From contig JAJZBS010000019.1 in the NCBI GenBank assembly GCA_021851885.1, positions 1-33,435 of the forward strand: a stretch of DNA of 33,435 nt. The letters run 5' to 3'. Source of the stretch: Actinomycetes bacterium. Its GTDB lineage: Bacteria; Actinomycetota; Acidimicrobiia; Acidimicrobiales; JAMCQF01. The notes under the pieces were generated by a model. The model made no database searches. It was not told the DNA's origin and was given only the letters and a program-made list of their open reading frames with translations. Positions 8,239 to 14,824 of the stretch are shown here, piece after piece. Numbering within the stretch: position 1 is the first letter of the stretch; every line of letters starts with the position of its first letter. The position numbers and the translations under genes were made by a program.

Positions 8239-9810
8239 GTGTCAGGTCCGGATCGACCCGGGAACGCGGACGACGGACAGGAGGGGTCCAGTACACCCGG
8301 ACCCGGTGGTGAGAGCCCTGGAGACGCGCGAAGCCCTGCGCCGTCCCCTCGTGCCGGCGAGCCATACGCAACCCCGCCGGAGTACGACCTCGCGTCGGAT
8401 CCCGACATCGGCTCCGTCATGGACGCCACCCTGGGAATGGGCTTCGACACCGGCGATGCCGTCGACCCGGCCTTCGACCTCGCGGCGGGATTGACAGCAC
8501 CCGCAGGCGTCGGCTGGGCCTCGCCCGACGACCGGCTGTGGCGCCATCCGTCGGAGGTGGGGGCTTTGTCCGCCAGCGAAGGTCCCTCCGGCCACCCAGG
8601 AGGGCGCCGACGGGATGGGCGCCGTGCGTCGTCTCCGGGCTTGCGCTCGCGCCGGAAGGCGCCCGCGTCGACGAGACGGGTCGCAGTCACTGCAGGCGTC
8701 GCCGGTGCGATCGTCGCCGCCGGTACCGTCCTGCTCGCCAACACACTCCTCGGCGCACCGGTCCCAGGAGCGAACGGGCTCGTGGCCAGTCGCGGCCCCA
8801 CCGGGCTCGCGACAAGCCAGACTTCGGCCACCGGCGCCACGAGCGCGCCTGGTTGCTGCAGGGGATCGGGAGCCTCGACGCAGATGACCGTGGCTGCGAT
8901 GCCCACCGGGGCATCGGTGGCACACGCAGCCGGCGCTCTCCGGTCAGCGCTCGTTGCCGTCGAGGTCCGCGGCCCGGGCAAGAGCGCGGCGCGTTGGGGG
9001 GCCGGCCTTGTCATCCGTTCCGACGGCGTGATCCTGACCACGGCGGGATTGGTGAGCGGCGGGACCCAGCTCACAGCGGTGACCCCGGATGGGAAGGCCA
9101 ATCCCGCCCGCGTCGTCGGCACCGACTCGGCGACGGGAGTGGCCGTGTTGCGCATCTCTCGCACCGGGTTGCACACCGTCCCGAACAGCACGCAGTTCAG
9201 CGGGAACGTCACCGGTGGCCAGCTCGTCATGACAGTGACCTGCAGCCACGCACCAACGCACCTGCGCACCACGGTCGGGGAGGTTGTCGCCCTCGACTCG
9301 CACCTGACCACCGACGCCGAGGGGACAACGGCATTGGTTGACACCATCGAGACAGACGCCCCCGGCGGGCCAAACCTCGTCGGCGGTGCTGTCGTCGATG
9401 GCCGGGGCCAGGTCCTCGGCATCGTCGACAGCGTGGGCCAGGGACGGAACGGCATCACCGACGTCGTCACTCCCATGTGGTTGGCCGAGGGCGTCGCGAC
9501 CGAGATCCTCGCCGGGAGCTCCCCCGCGCAGCACGGATGGCTCGACATCCTCGGGGCGGACGCCGGACCGCCGTACGCGCCGACGAACGGCGCCGCCATC
9601 CTGGCCGTCGTGCCGGGGGGGCCGGCGGCGGCGGCCGGGCTGCAAGCCGGTGACGTGATCGTGAGCGTCGACGGCAACGCCGTCAACTCTCTCGCACGCC
9701 TCAAGGGGCTCCTCTACTTGCAGCCCACAGGTGAGCCGGTCACGGTGACGGTCCTGCACCATGGGGCGTTCGTCAACCGGTCCGTCGTCCTGTCCTCTGC
9801 ACCCGGCTGA
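8239..9810 (+). CDS. HtrA-like trypsin-fold + PDZ protein lacking the catalytic triad
   Basis: A 523-residue protein: a Pro/Gly/Asp-rich cytoplasmic N-terminus with an LWRHPSE motif (100-106), which I recall from other actinobacterial anchored proteins; one transmembrane segment (~148-170); a degenerate S1C chymotrypsin fold (~230-425); and a PDZ domain (~450-520, GDVIVSVDGNAVNSLARLKG). All three catalytic positions look replaced. The TNAHVV His position reads LTTAGLV (Gly270), the TDLAVL Asp reads TGVAVLRI (Gly300), and GNSGGPLV reads NLVGGAVV (Val381). It is therefore probably a non-proteolytic sensor, adaptor or decoy outside the membrane. The start is the GTG with a TANNNT box 7 nt upstream. 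It is followed after 59 bp by the zincin-family gene. Fold confident, inactivity strongly suggested. Confidence 0.85.
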   Translation: MSGPDRPGNADDGQEGSSTPGPGGESPGDARSPAPSPRAGEPYATPPEYDLASDPDIGSVMDATLGMGFDTGDAVDPAFDLAAGLTAPAGVGWASPDDRLWRHPSEVGALSASEGPSGHPGGRRRDGRRASSPGLRSRRKAPASTRRVAVTAGVAGAIVAAGTVLLANTLLGAPVPGANGLVASRGPTGLATSQTSATGATSAPGCCRGSGASTQMTVAAMPTGASVAHAAGALRSALVAVEVRGPGKSAARWGAGLVIRSDGVILTTAGLVSGGTQLTAVTPDGKANPARVVGTDSATGVAVLRISRTGLHTVPNSTQFSGNVTGGQLVMTVTCSHAPTHLRTTVGEVVALDSHLTTDAEGTTALVDTIETDAPGGPNLVGGAVVDGRGQVLGIVDSVGQGRNGITDVVTPMWLAEGVATEILAGSSPAQHGWLDILGADAGPPYAPTNGAAILAVVPGGPAAAAGLQAGDVIVSVDGNAVNSLARLKGLLYLQPTGEPVTVTVLHHGAFVNRSVVLSSAPG

Positions 9811-9857
9811 CGCCCGGAGATGCCGGCCGGCGAACCGGACTGGCGAGGGCGGCGCAA

Positions 9858-9863
9858 TAGCAT
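9858..9863 (+). promoter_or_regulatory. Leaderless -10 box (TAGCAT) of the zincin-family gene
   Basis: TAGCAT, then GCACAG (6 nt), then the GTG at 9870-9872. Confidence 0.55.
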
Positions 9864-9869
9864 GCACAG

Positions 9870-11174
9870 GTGAGCGATCCCGGCACCCCGGTCGGGGGCG
9901 GCTTCTTCGAGAGCCTCCTCGGCGATTTCATCAAGCTGCTGGACACACGCGGTCCGGCGCTTTGGGAGACGGTGACCCAGCTCGCCCAGGCCCTGGCGAC
10001 CGAAGGACTGGGCGAGGACAACGTCGACCCGCTCGAGCGCATCCGGATCGAAGAGATCGCCCGTGTCGCAGAGCTGCACGTCGCCGAGATCACGGGTCTT
10101 GCGACGTCGATGACCGGGCGGCCGGTGACGGTCGCTGCACGTACCCGCGCCGAGTGGGCGACGGTCACGCTCGATGCGTGGCGACCACTGTTCGAGGCGA
10201 TGACGGCGGCACTCTCGTCGACGTCCGCGGACACGGCCGGGGAGACCGGCGGCACCAACGTGCAGCCCCCCTCGGCCGGGGGCGCCTTCGGGGTGGGCAT
10301 GCCGCCCGCGGGGCTGGGGGCCCGGGACCTCGCCGCGCTCTTCGGTCAGAGCGCGCCCGGCGAGGAGGGGGACGAAAGCGGGCTCGAGGAGCTTCTCGGA
10401 CGCTGGGCGGCCAAACTCGAGCCGGTCCTGCTCGCGATGCAGTTCGGCTCGACGATCGGACATCTTTCCCGCACCGTCCTCGCCCAGTACGACCTCCCTC
10501 TTCCCCGCCCGGCCTCCGACGAGATCGTCATGGTGCCGGCGAACATCCTCGCCTTCGCCGACGAGTGGTCCTTACCAGCCGACGACGTGCGGATGTGGGT
10601 CGCCCTACGCGAGGTGGCGTCTCATGCGGTCCTCGCCCGCCAGCACGTGCGCGAGCGGATCGAATCGCTGGTACGTGAGTACATCGACGGATTCGCGCCA
10701 ATGCGGCGCGGCGGCAGCCAGACGCCGCTCGTCGACCTCACCGACCCCGCTTCTCTCGAGAGAGCCCTGCAGGACCCATCGAGCCTGCTCGGCGAGATGG
10801 AGACTCCGGACCAAGCACGCGTCCTTGCCAACCTCGAGGCCGTCGTCGCCGCCATGGCGGGCTATGTCGACCATGTCGTCGACGTCGCCGGCAGGCGCCT
10901 CATCGCGTCGTTCCCCGCCGTGAGCGAAGCCCTGCGCCGGCGACGCGTCACGCGTGGCCAAGGTCAACGCTTCGCCGAGCGCTTCTTTGGGCTGCGCCTC
11001 GATCAGGCCCAGTACGACCGGGGAGACGCCTTCGTCGCCGGAGCGATCGAGCGCGCGGGTGACAGCGCCCTCGCCCGCCTGTGGGAGTCGGCGTCGACGC
11101 TCCCGACGCCCGCGGAGCTGGACGCACCGGGCCTCTGGCTCGCCCGGATCGATCTACCCGCCGAGTCGGCCTGA
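9870..11174 (+). CDS. DUF2342 / zincin_2 family protein (Rv3195-like) with degenerate HExxH site
   Basis: A 434-residue actinobacterial protein of the DUF2342 family (annotated zinc-dependent metalloprotease or 'putative hydrolase'). Family features are the N-terminal FFESLLGDFIKLL, the central GHLSRTVLAQYDLPLPRP (~197-214), and the helix where related proteins carry HExxH. Here that helix reads MWVALREVASHAVLA (~242-256), giving Arg247-Glu-Val-Ala-Ser251 in place of His...His, so zinc chelation as in HExxH enzymes is doubtful. Whether this is normal for the Rv3195 subfamily I cannot settle without an alignment. It is mainly helical, with no signal peptide. The GTG start is supported by TAGCAT 6 nt upstream. 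It shares its neighbourhood with UPF0182 and the PDZ/Lon protease as in mycobacteria, implying a linked but unknown role. Confidence 0.82.
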   Translation: MSDPGTPVGGGFFESLLGDFIKLLDTRGPALWETVTQLAQALATEGLGEDNVDPLERIRIEEIARVAELHVAEITGLATSMTGRPVTVAARTRAEWATVTLDAWRPLFEAMTAALSSTSADTAGETGGTNVQPPSAGGAFGVGMPPAGLGARDLAALFGQSAPGEEGDESGLEELLGRWAAKLEPVLLAMQFGSTIGHLSRTVLAQYDLPLPRPASDEIVMVPANILAFADEWSLPADDVRMWVALREVASHAVLARQHVRERIESLVREYIDGFAPMRRGGSQTPLVDLTDPASLERALQDPSSLLGEMETPDQARVLANLEAVVAAMAGYVDHVVDVAGRRLIASFPAVSEALRRRRVTRGQGQRFAERFFGLRLDQAQYDRGDAFVAGAIERAGDSALARLWESASTLPTPAELDAPGLWLARIDLPAESA

Positions 11175-11176
11175 CC

Positions 11177-11189
11177 GGAGGGGGCCTCC
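11177..11189. terminator. Hairpin between two convergent stop codons
   Basis: GGAGG-GGG-CCTCC fills most of the 17 bp between the stop of the zincin-family gene (11172-11174) and the opposing stop at 11192-11194. No T-tract follows on either strand, as is common in high-GC actinobacteria. A possible bidirectional terminator; the stem is only 5 bp. Confidence 0.4.
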
Positions 11190-11191
11190 CC

Positions 11192-11530
11192 TCAGTCGGC
11201 GACCCGGCTTTGCGGAGCGGGAGCTCCCGGGCGACCGGCGTCGCGGGCCGCCGACTGGTCTTCCTCGGGCTCGCCAAGGTCCCACTCGAGGATGAGGTTC
11301 TCCCGCTCGGCGTCGCGCGCGACACGCTCGCGGTTGCGCCGGAACTGCGGGTCGTGCGGAGGGAGCAGGACGAGGCGGGCCTGGACGCGCTCGGCGAAGG
11401 CGCTGATGAGCCCCCGGTCGCCGTAGGTCGACTGGACCTCCCAGTGGGGAGCGACCGGCCCCAGATAGACGATGCGCACGTGGCCGCGCGGCGGCTGAGG
11501 CTCTTCGGCTTGGGCGTCCGCGTCTGTCAT
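11192..11530 (-). CDS. Small conserved-looking hypothetical protein
   Basis: A 112-residue soluble acidic protein that I do not recognise. A central globular segment (~18-75: RGHVRIVYLGPVAPHWEVQS then GLISAFAERVQARLVLLPPH) is flanked by Asp/Glu/Ala/Pro-rich ends. There are no cysteines, signal peptide or membrane segment. The ATG is preceded by GAGGAGAGAG, a good Shine-Dalgarno at close spacing. It lies 64 bp downstream of the HtrA protease on the same strand, with a 6-bp hairpin between, so it may be the tail of that operon or separately expressed. The coding call rests on length, ribosome site, strand-consistent codon bias and fit between neighbours. Confidence 0.68.
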   Translation of the reverse strand: MTDADAQAEEPQPPRGHVRIVYLGPVAPHWEVQSTYGDRGLISAFAERVQARLVLLPPHDPQFRRNRERVARDAERENLILEWDLGEPEEDQSAARDAGRPGAPAPQSRVAD

Positions 11531-11553
11531 CTCTCTCCTCGGTGGGCGTCAGG

Positions 11554-11569
11554 GCCGGGGGCACCCGGC
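11554..11569 (-). terminator. Small hairpin between the HtrA gene and the downstream hypothetical gene
   Basis: GCCGGG-GGCA-CCCGGC (6-bp stem, 4-nt loop) lies 25 nt past the HtrA stop and before the Shine-Dalgarno of the 11530 gene. It could attenuate read-through; no T-tract follows. Confidence 0.3.
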
Positions 11570-11594
11570 GATGTCGTTGCTGGAAGGTTACCCG

Positions 11595-12971
11595 TCACGG
11601 CGTCGAGCCCAGCGTGACCGAGCGGGTGAGGCCGCCCGTCGCCCGCACGACGGTCACCGTGACCGTGTCTCCGGAGCGGTACCCACTGAGCACTGTCGAA
11701 AGGGACTGCGCCGAGTCGACGGGCTTGCCGTCGATGGCGACGATCACATCGTTCGTCTGGATCCCGGCCGTCGCCGCCGGCCCCCCCGGCAATGCGGTGA
11801 CAACGAGCGCTCCCACAGAAATCGAGACATGGAGCTGTGACGCAAGCGGACCTGTCATCGACACGACATCGACGCCCAGGTACCCCTGCTTGGGCGGGTT
11901 CGTGGCCGGCGACGGGGATACCGTCACGCCGCTCTCGGCGCGCAGCGCCGGAAGCAGTTGCCGAACCAGGTCGACCGGGATCGCGAAGCCAACGTCCCCG
12001 GTCGGGCCGCTGGCCGAGCCGCTCACGGTCACGGCCGTGCTGACGCCGACGACCCGACCGGCCGTGTCGACGAGGGGGCCACCGGAGTTCCCGGCGTCGA
12101 TGGCGGCGTCGGTCTGGATCATGCCGGTCATGCGCACCGGCGCCGAGAGGTTCGGCAGCTGAGCGACGACGGAGCGCTCTTTGGCCGAGATGATCCCTTC
12201 CGTGACGACCGGCCCGGCCGAGCCGCCAGGGGCGTCCCCGATCGCGAGGACGCTGTCACCGACGCGGATGGCCGCCGAGCTGCCGAGCGTGACGGTCGGG
12301 AGGTTGTGGACGCCCCGGACCTTGAGGAGGGCGACATCCCGGACGAGGTCGACGCCCACGAGCTCGCTCGCCCGTGGGCTCGACTGCCCGTACAAGGTGA
12401 CCGAGACCGACGATGCCCCCGCGACGAGGTGCGCGTTGGTCAGGACTTCCCCGTCCGCGCTGATCACCATTCCGGTGCCGCTGCTCGTCACCGCGCCACC
12501 GCTCGAAGTCGAGGCGGGGTCATGCGCGGTGACCGTCACGACTGCGGGAAGGACCTTGGCGAGAACGGCCTGCACGTCGGTGGGCTTGGCGAGGGCGCTC
12601 GAGCTGGGAAAGAAGCGCTCGACAATGGTCTGCTGGCTGCCCACCGCGACGAGGGCGCCGACCGCTGCACCCACGCCGGCGGCCACGGCAGCGGTGACGA
12701 CGAGGACGACGACCCACGCCCGGATTGGAAGCGTGGCGAAGGGGGGAGCGGTCGCCAAGCTGCCGTCGGGCCCGGTTGCCACGGGAGAAACGGGCTGATT
12801 GCCCGCGTAGGGAGCTCCCGCCTGCCAGCCGGGCCCTCCCGCCGGGAACCCGCCGACACCGGCCTTGCCCGGGACCCGCGTCTGTCCTGGCCCGGAGCTC
12901 TCTCCTCGTCCCGGCCGCCGCACACCCCGCAGCTTCCCGGCCCACCCGAACCCGACCGGGAACTTCGGCAT
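11595..12971 (-). CDS. Membrane-anchored HtrA/DegP-type serine protease (S1C + PDZ)
   Basis: A 458-residue protease: a Gly/Pro-rich cytoplasmic tail (~1-80), one transmembrane helix (~85-110), a trypsin-like domain (~135-350) and a C-terminal PDZ domain (~365-455, NDVIVAIDGKPVDSAQSLST). The catalytic triad is complete: His181 in LTNAHLV, Asp212 in LVRDVALLKV and Ser296 in DAGNSGGPLV. By family it degrades or senses misfolded extracytoplasmic proteins. The ATG at 12969-12971 is the first in-frame start not colliding with the divergent whiB-type gene; GAGGCT, one mismatch from TANNNT, lies 6 nt upstream. It contrasts directly with the triad-less HtrA-like protein 1.8 kb away. Confident call. 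Confidence 0.93.
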   Translation of the reverse strand: MPKFPVGFGWAGKLRGVRRPGRGESSGPGQTRVPGKAGVGGFPAGGPGWQAGAPYAGNQPVSPVATGPDGSLATAPPFATLPIRAWVVVLVVTAAVAAGVGAAVGALVAVGSQQTIVERFFPSSSALAKPTDVQAVLAKVLPAVVTVTAHDPASTSSGGAVTSSGTGMVISADGEVLTNAHLVAGASSVSVTLYGQSSPRASELVGVDLVRDVALLKVRGVHNLPTVTLGSSAAIRVGDSVLAIGDAPGGSAGPVVTEGIISAKERSVVAQLPNLSAPVRMTGMIQTDAAIDAGNSGGPLVDTAGRVVGVSTAVTVSGSASGPTGDVGFAIPVDLVRQLLPALRAESGVTVSPSPATNPPKQGYLGVDVVSMTGPLASQLHVSISVGALVVTALPGGPAATAGIQTNDVIVAIDGKPVDSAQSLSTVLSGYRSGDTVTVTVVRATGGLTRSVTLGSTP

Positions 12972-13027
12972 CCCCCAAGCCTCGCGCAGCGCGCACCGAT
13001 GGCGCCCGCGGACGGGGCCCGCGGCTC

Positions 13028-13033
13028 TATGCT
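13028..13033 (+). promoter_or_regulatory. -10 box (TATGCT) of the first whiB-type gene
   Basis: TATGCT lies 20 nt upstream of the ATG at 13054, with GGGAGGG (13044-13050) as a strong but close Shine-Dalgarno. This gene, unlike many neighbours, therefore has a short leader. Confidence 0.45.
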
Positions 13034-13053
13034 GGGTGCACCAGGGAGGGTAG

Positions 13054-13302
13054 ATGGAAGAAAGCTGGATGGTCGATGCGAAGTGCCGGGACATGATCCC
13101 GGCGGTCTTCTTCCCGAGCGACGGGATGGGAGTCGAGATTGCACGGACCATCTGCGCTGACTGCCCGGTCAAGGCGGCGTGCCTCGAGTACGCGCTTGTC
13201 AACCGCGTCGACCACGGCGTCTGGGGAGGGACGTCGGAGCGAGAGCGCAGGCGCATCGCGCGCCGCCGGCGTCTCGCGGCGGCGGGTCTCGGCACCTCCT
13301 GA
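13054..13302 (+). CDS. WhiB-family [4Fe-4S] transcription factor
   Basis: An 82-residue WhiB-like protein. The four cluster-ligating cysteines are Cys11 (AKCRD), Cys34, Cys37 (CADC) and Cys43 (AACLEYAL). The family turn motif GVWGG is at 55-59, followed by the basic DNA-binding tail ERERRRIARRRR. WhiB proteins bind a redox- and NO-sensitive cluster and act with the primary sigma factor, usually region 4 of SigA. FFPSDGMGVEIA before the CxxC is normal for the family. The gene is divergent from HtrA. The subclass (WhiB1- or WhiB4-like) cannot be fixed by eye. Confident at family level. Confidence 0.95.
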   Translation: MEESWMVDAKCRDMIPAVFFPSDGMGVEIARTICADCPVKAACLEYALVNRVDHGVWGGTSERERRRIARRRRLAAAGLGTS

Positions 13303-13452
13303 CAGACGCCTCAGGCCTCGTCCGGGTCGTGGTTGCGAGGGCGGTGAGGCCACGATCCGTCCGCTGCCTGGTATGTCCCCTTCTCCCCGCGCACCCCTAA
13401 CGCCGAGTCGCGTCAGCGGGAACGGCCGGACGTCCACATCGTGGGTGCACGG

Positions 13453-14280
13453 ATGATCGAATCGGTCGTCAACGTGAGCGAAGGTCGCGACCGCGCACGC
13501 ATCGCACGCATCGCGGGCCACGCCGGCTCGCGCCTGCTTGACGTGCACAGCGACCCCGACCACCACCGTTCGGTGCTGACGATCGCCGGGACAGATCCCG
13601 CGGAGGTCGAAGAGGCGACACGCTCGGTCGTCGCAGCAGCCGTCACCGAGATCGACCTGCGCACCCACGAAGGAGCGCACCCTCGCTTCGGGGCGGCCGA
13701 CGTCGTCCCCTTCGCGCCGCTGCCGTTCGGCACCGAGTCCCTGGAAGAGGCGCTTGACGCGCGCCGACGGACCGCCCGCTGGATCGGGACACACCTCGGC
13801 GTCCCGTGCTTCCTCTACGGCCCCGAGCGCTCGCTCCCGGACCTGCGGCGGGAAGCGTTCTCCCGGCTGCGACCTGATACCGGGCCCGACCGGCCCCATC
13901 CGAGCGCCGGGGCAACTGCCGTCGGCGCGCGACCGGTCCTCGTCGCGTACAACCTCTGGCTCGACGAGGACGCCACCCTTGGCGACGCCCGCGCCCTGGC
14001 GGCGGCGGTGCGCACCCCCGTGCTGCGCACCCTCGGCCTGGCCGTCGGCTCGCGGGTGCAGGTCTCCTGCAATCTCGTGGCGCCCGCGACAACCGGACCA
14101 GACGGTGCCTACCGCGCGATCGAAGGAGCGGCGCGCACCCGCCACCGGTCGATCGAGCACGCTGAGCTCGTCGGGCTGATCCCGGAGAGCGTGCTGCGCG
14201 CCATTCCCCACCGGCGCTGGGCGCTCCTCGGTCTAGGAGCGTCGGCAACCGTCGAATCCCGCCTCGCCGCCCGTCGCTGA
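13453..14280 (+). CDS. Formiminotransferase-domain protein (glutamate formimidoyltransferase-like)
   Basis: A 275-residue protein with the formiminotransferase fold, which moves a formimino group between N-formiminoglutamate and tetrahydrofolate in histidine breakdown. The N-terminal subdomain shows MIESVVNVSEGRD, then LLDVHSDPDHHRSVLTIAG and the active-site stretch EGAHPRFGAADVVPF (His76). The second subdomain includes VAYNLWLDEDATLGDARALA and VQVSCNL. No cyclodeaminase domain is fused and no other hut gene is nearby, so the physiological substrate is uncertain. The start is the ATG at 13453, matching where homologues begin; an in-frame GTG at 13441 is the alternative. Neither has a clear ribosome site. 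A hairpin 5 bp past the stop ends the unit. Confidence 0.85.
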   Translation: MIESVVNVSEGRDRARIARIAGHAGSRLLDVHSDPDHHRSVLTIAGTDPAEVEEATRSVVAAAVTEIDLRTHEGAHPRFGAADVVPFAPLPFGTESLEEALDARRRTARWIGTHLGVPCFLYGPERSLPDLRREAFSRLRPDTGPDRPHPSAGATAVGARPVLVAYNLWLDEDATLGDARALAAAVRTPVLRTLGLAVGSRVQVSCNLVAPATTGPDGAYRAIEGAARTRHRSIEHAELVGLIPESVLRAIPHRRWALLGLGASATVESRLAARR

Positions 14281-14285
14281 ACCCG

Positions 14286-14305
14286 GCGGCTGGCAAGACA
14301 GCCGC
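14286..14305 (+). terminator. Terminator hairpin of the formiminotransferase gene
   Basis: GCGGCTG-GCAAGA-CAGCCGC: a perfect 7-bp GC-rich stem and 6-nt loop, 5 nt after the stop at 14278-14280, without a T-tract. Confidence 0.6.
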
Positions 14306-14353
14306 TACGCCATGAGAACAGGTCCGGTGCATCCCGGCACGCCCGACCGTCCT

Positions 14354-14367
14354 GGCCGGGCCCGGCC
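14354..14367 (-). terminator. Terminator palindrome of the WhiB2-type gene
   Basis: GGCCGGGCCCGGCC is a perfect 14-bp palindrome just past the whiB-type stop (14373-14375). It can fold as a 5-bp stem with a 4-nt loop, and faces the terminator of the convergent formiminotransferase gene. Confidence 0.5.
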
Positions 14368-14372
14368 GGAGC

Positions 14373-14654
14373 CTACGACGCCGACGTCGCCGGGCGGATG
14401 CCGAGAGCCCGCGAGCGCCGCAACCTGCGTCGCTCGCGCTCGCTCAAGCCCCCCCAGATACCGAACTTCTCGCCGTTGGACAGCGCGTGCTCGAGACAGT
14501 CCTCGCGCACGACGCACCCGCGGCAGACCTCTTTCGCTTCTCGCGTCGAGGCCCCGCGCTCAGGAAAGAAGAGATCCGGGTCCACCCCCATGCAGTTTGC
14601 CTGGCGTTGCCAAGCTTTCCCCTGGCGTCCATATAACAGCGTTACCGCATCCAC
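14373..14654 (-). CDS. whiB: WhiB-family [4Fe-4S] regulator, WhiB2/WhmD (Streptomyces WhiB) type
   Basis: A 93-residue WhiB-like protein. Cluster ligands are Cys21 (ANCMGVDPDLFFPERG), Cys44, Cys47 (CRGC) and Cys53 (EDCLEHAL). The GIWGG turn is at 65-69, followed by LSERERRRLRRSR. The combination of FFPERG-STREAK, CLEHALSNGEKFGIWGG and ERERRRLRR matches the WhiB2/WhmD group, which with WhiA controls septation in actinobacteria. I choose the GTG at 14652-14654 because GGGAGG lies 7 nt upstream at ideal spacing. In-frame ATGs upstream (14717, 14747, 14774) fall in or before the promoter. Leader and promoter are described separately. High confidence on family, good on subgroup. Confidence 0.92.
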   Translation of the reverse strand: MDAVTLLYGRQGKAWQRQANCMGVDPDLFFPERGASTREAKEVCRGCVVREDCLEHALSNGEKFGIWGGLSERERRRLRRSRALGIRPATSAS

Positions 14655-14669
14655 TGGACCGCCTCCCTC

Positions 14670-14682
14670 GCCACGAAGTGGC
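14670..14682. promoter_or_regulatory. Inverted repeat at the predicted +1 of the WhiB2-type gene
   Basis: GCCAC-GAA-GTGGC lies 3 nt beyond the -10 box and directly before the Shine-Dalgarno. As DNA it is a dyad covering the initiation site; as RNA it is a 5-bp hairpin at the 5' end. A candidate operator or mRNA-stability element. Confidence 0.4.
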
Positions 14683-14685
14683 AGC

Positions 14686-14714
14686 AATGTAGTTACAACC
14701 TTGTCATCATCCAA
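14686..14714 (-). promoter_or_regulatory. Sigma-70-type promoter of the WhiB2-type gene
   Basis: -35 TTGGAT (14709-14714), a 17-nt spacer and -10 TACATT (14686-14691), in a locally AT-richer stretch. It predicts a leader of about 25 nt, with GGGAGG at 14662-14667 serving the GTG at 14654. This is the best two-box promoter in the window. Confidence 0.6.
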
Positions 14715-14824
14715 CATCTTCGTCGAGTTGGCAAGGGGGAACGTCATTTCCCTCCTTGCGCCGCGCGTCGGCACCTTGCCCGGACAAGCCTGCGCGCAGT
14801 TCGTGGCATGGCGCGCGCCACCGC

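Noticed and set aside
14655-14774. A 40-residue N-terminal extension of the WhiB2-type protein from an ATG at 14774
   Set aside because: The extension contains the -35/-10 promoter and the Shine-Dalgarno for the GTG at 14654, and family members start close to the first cysteine.
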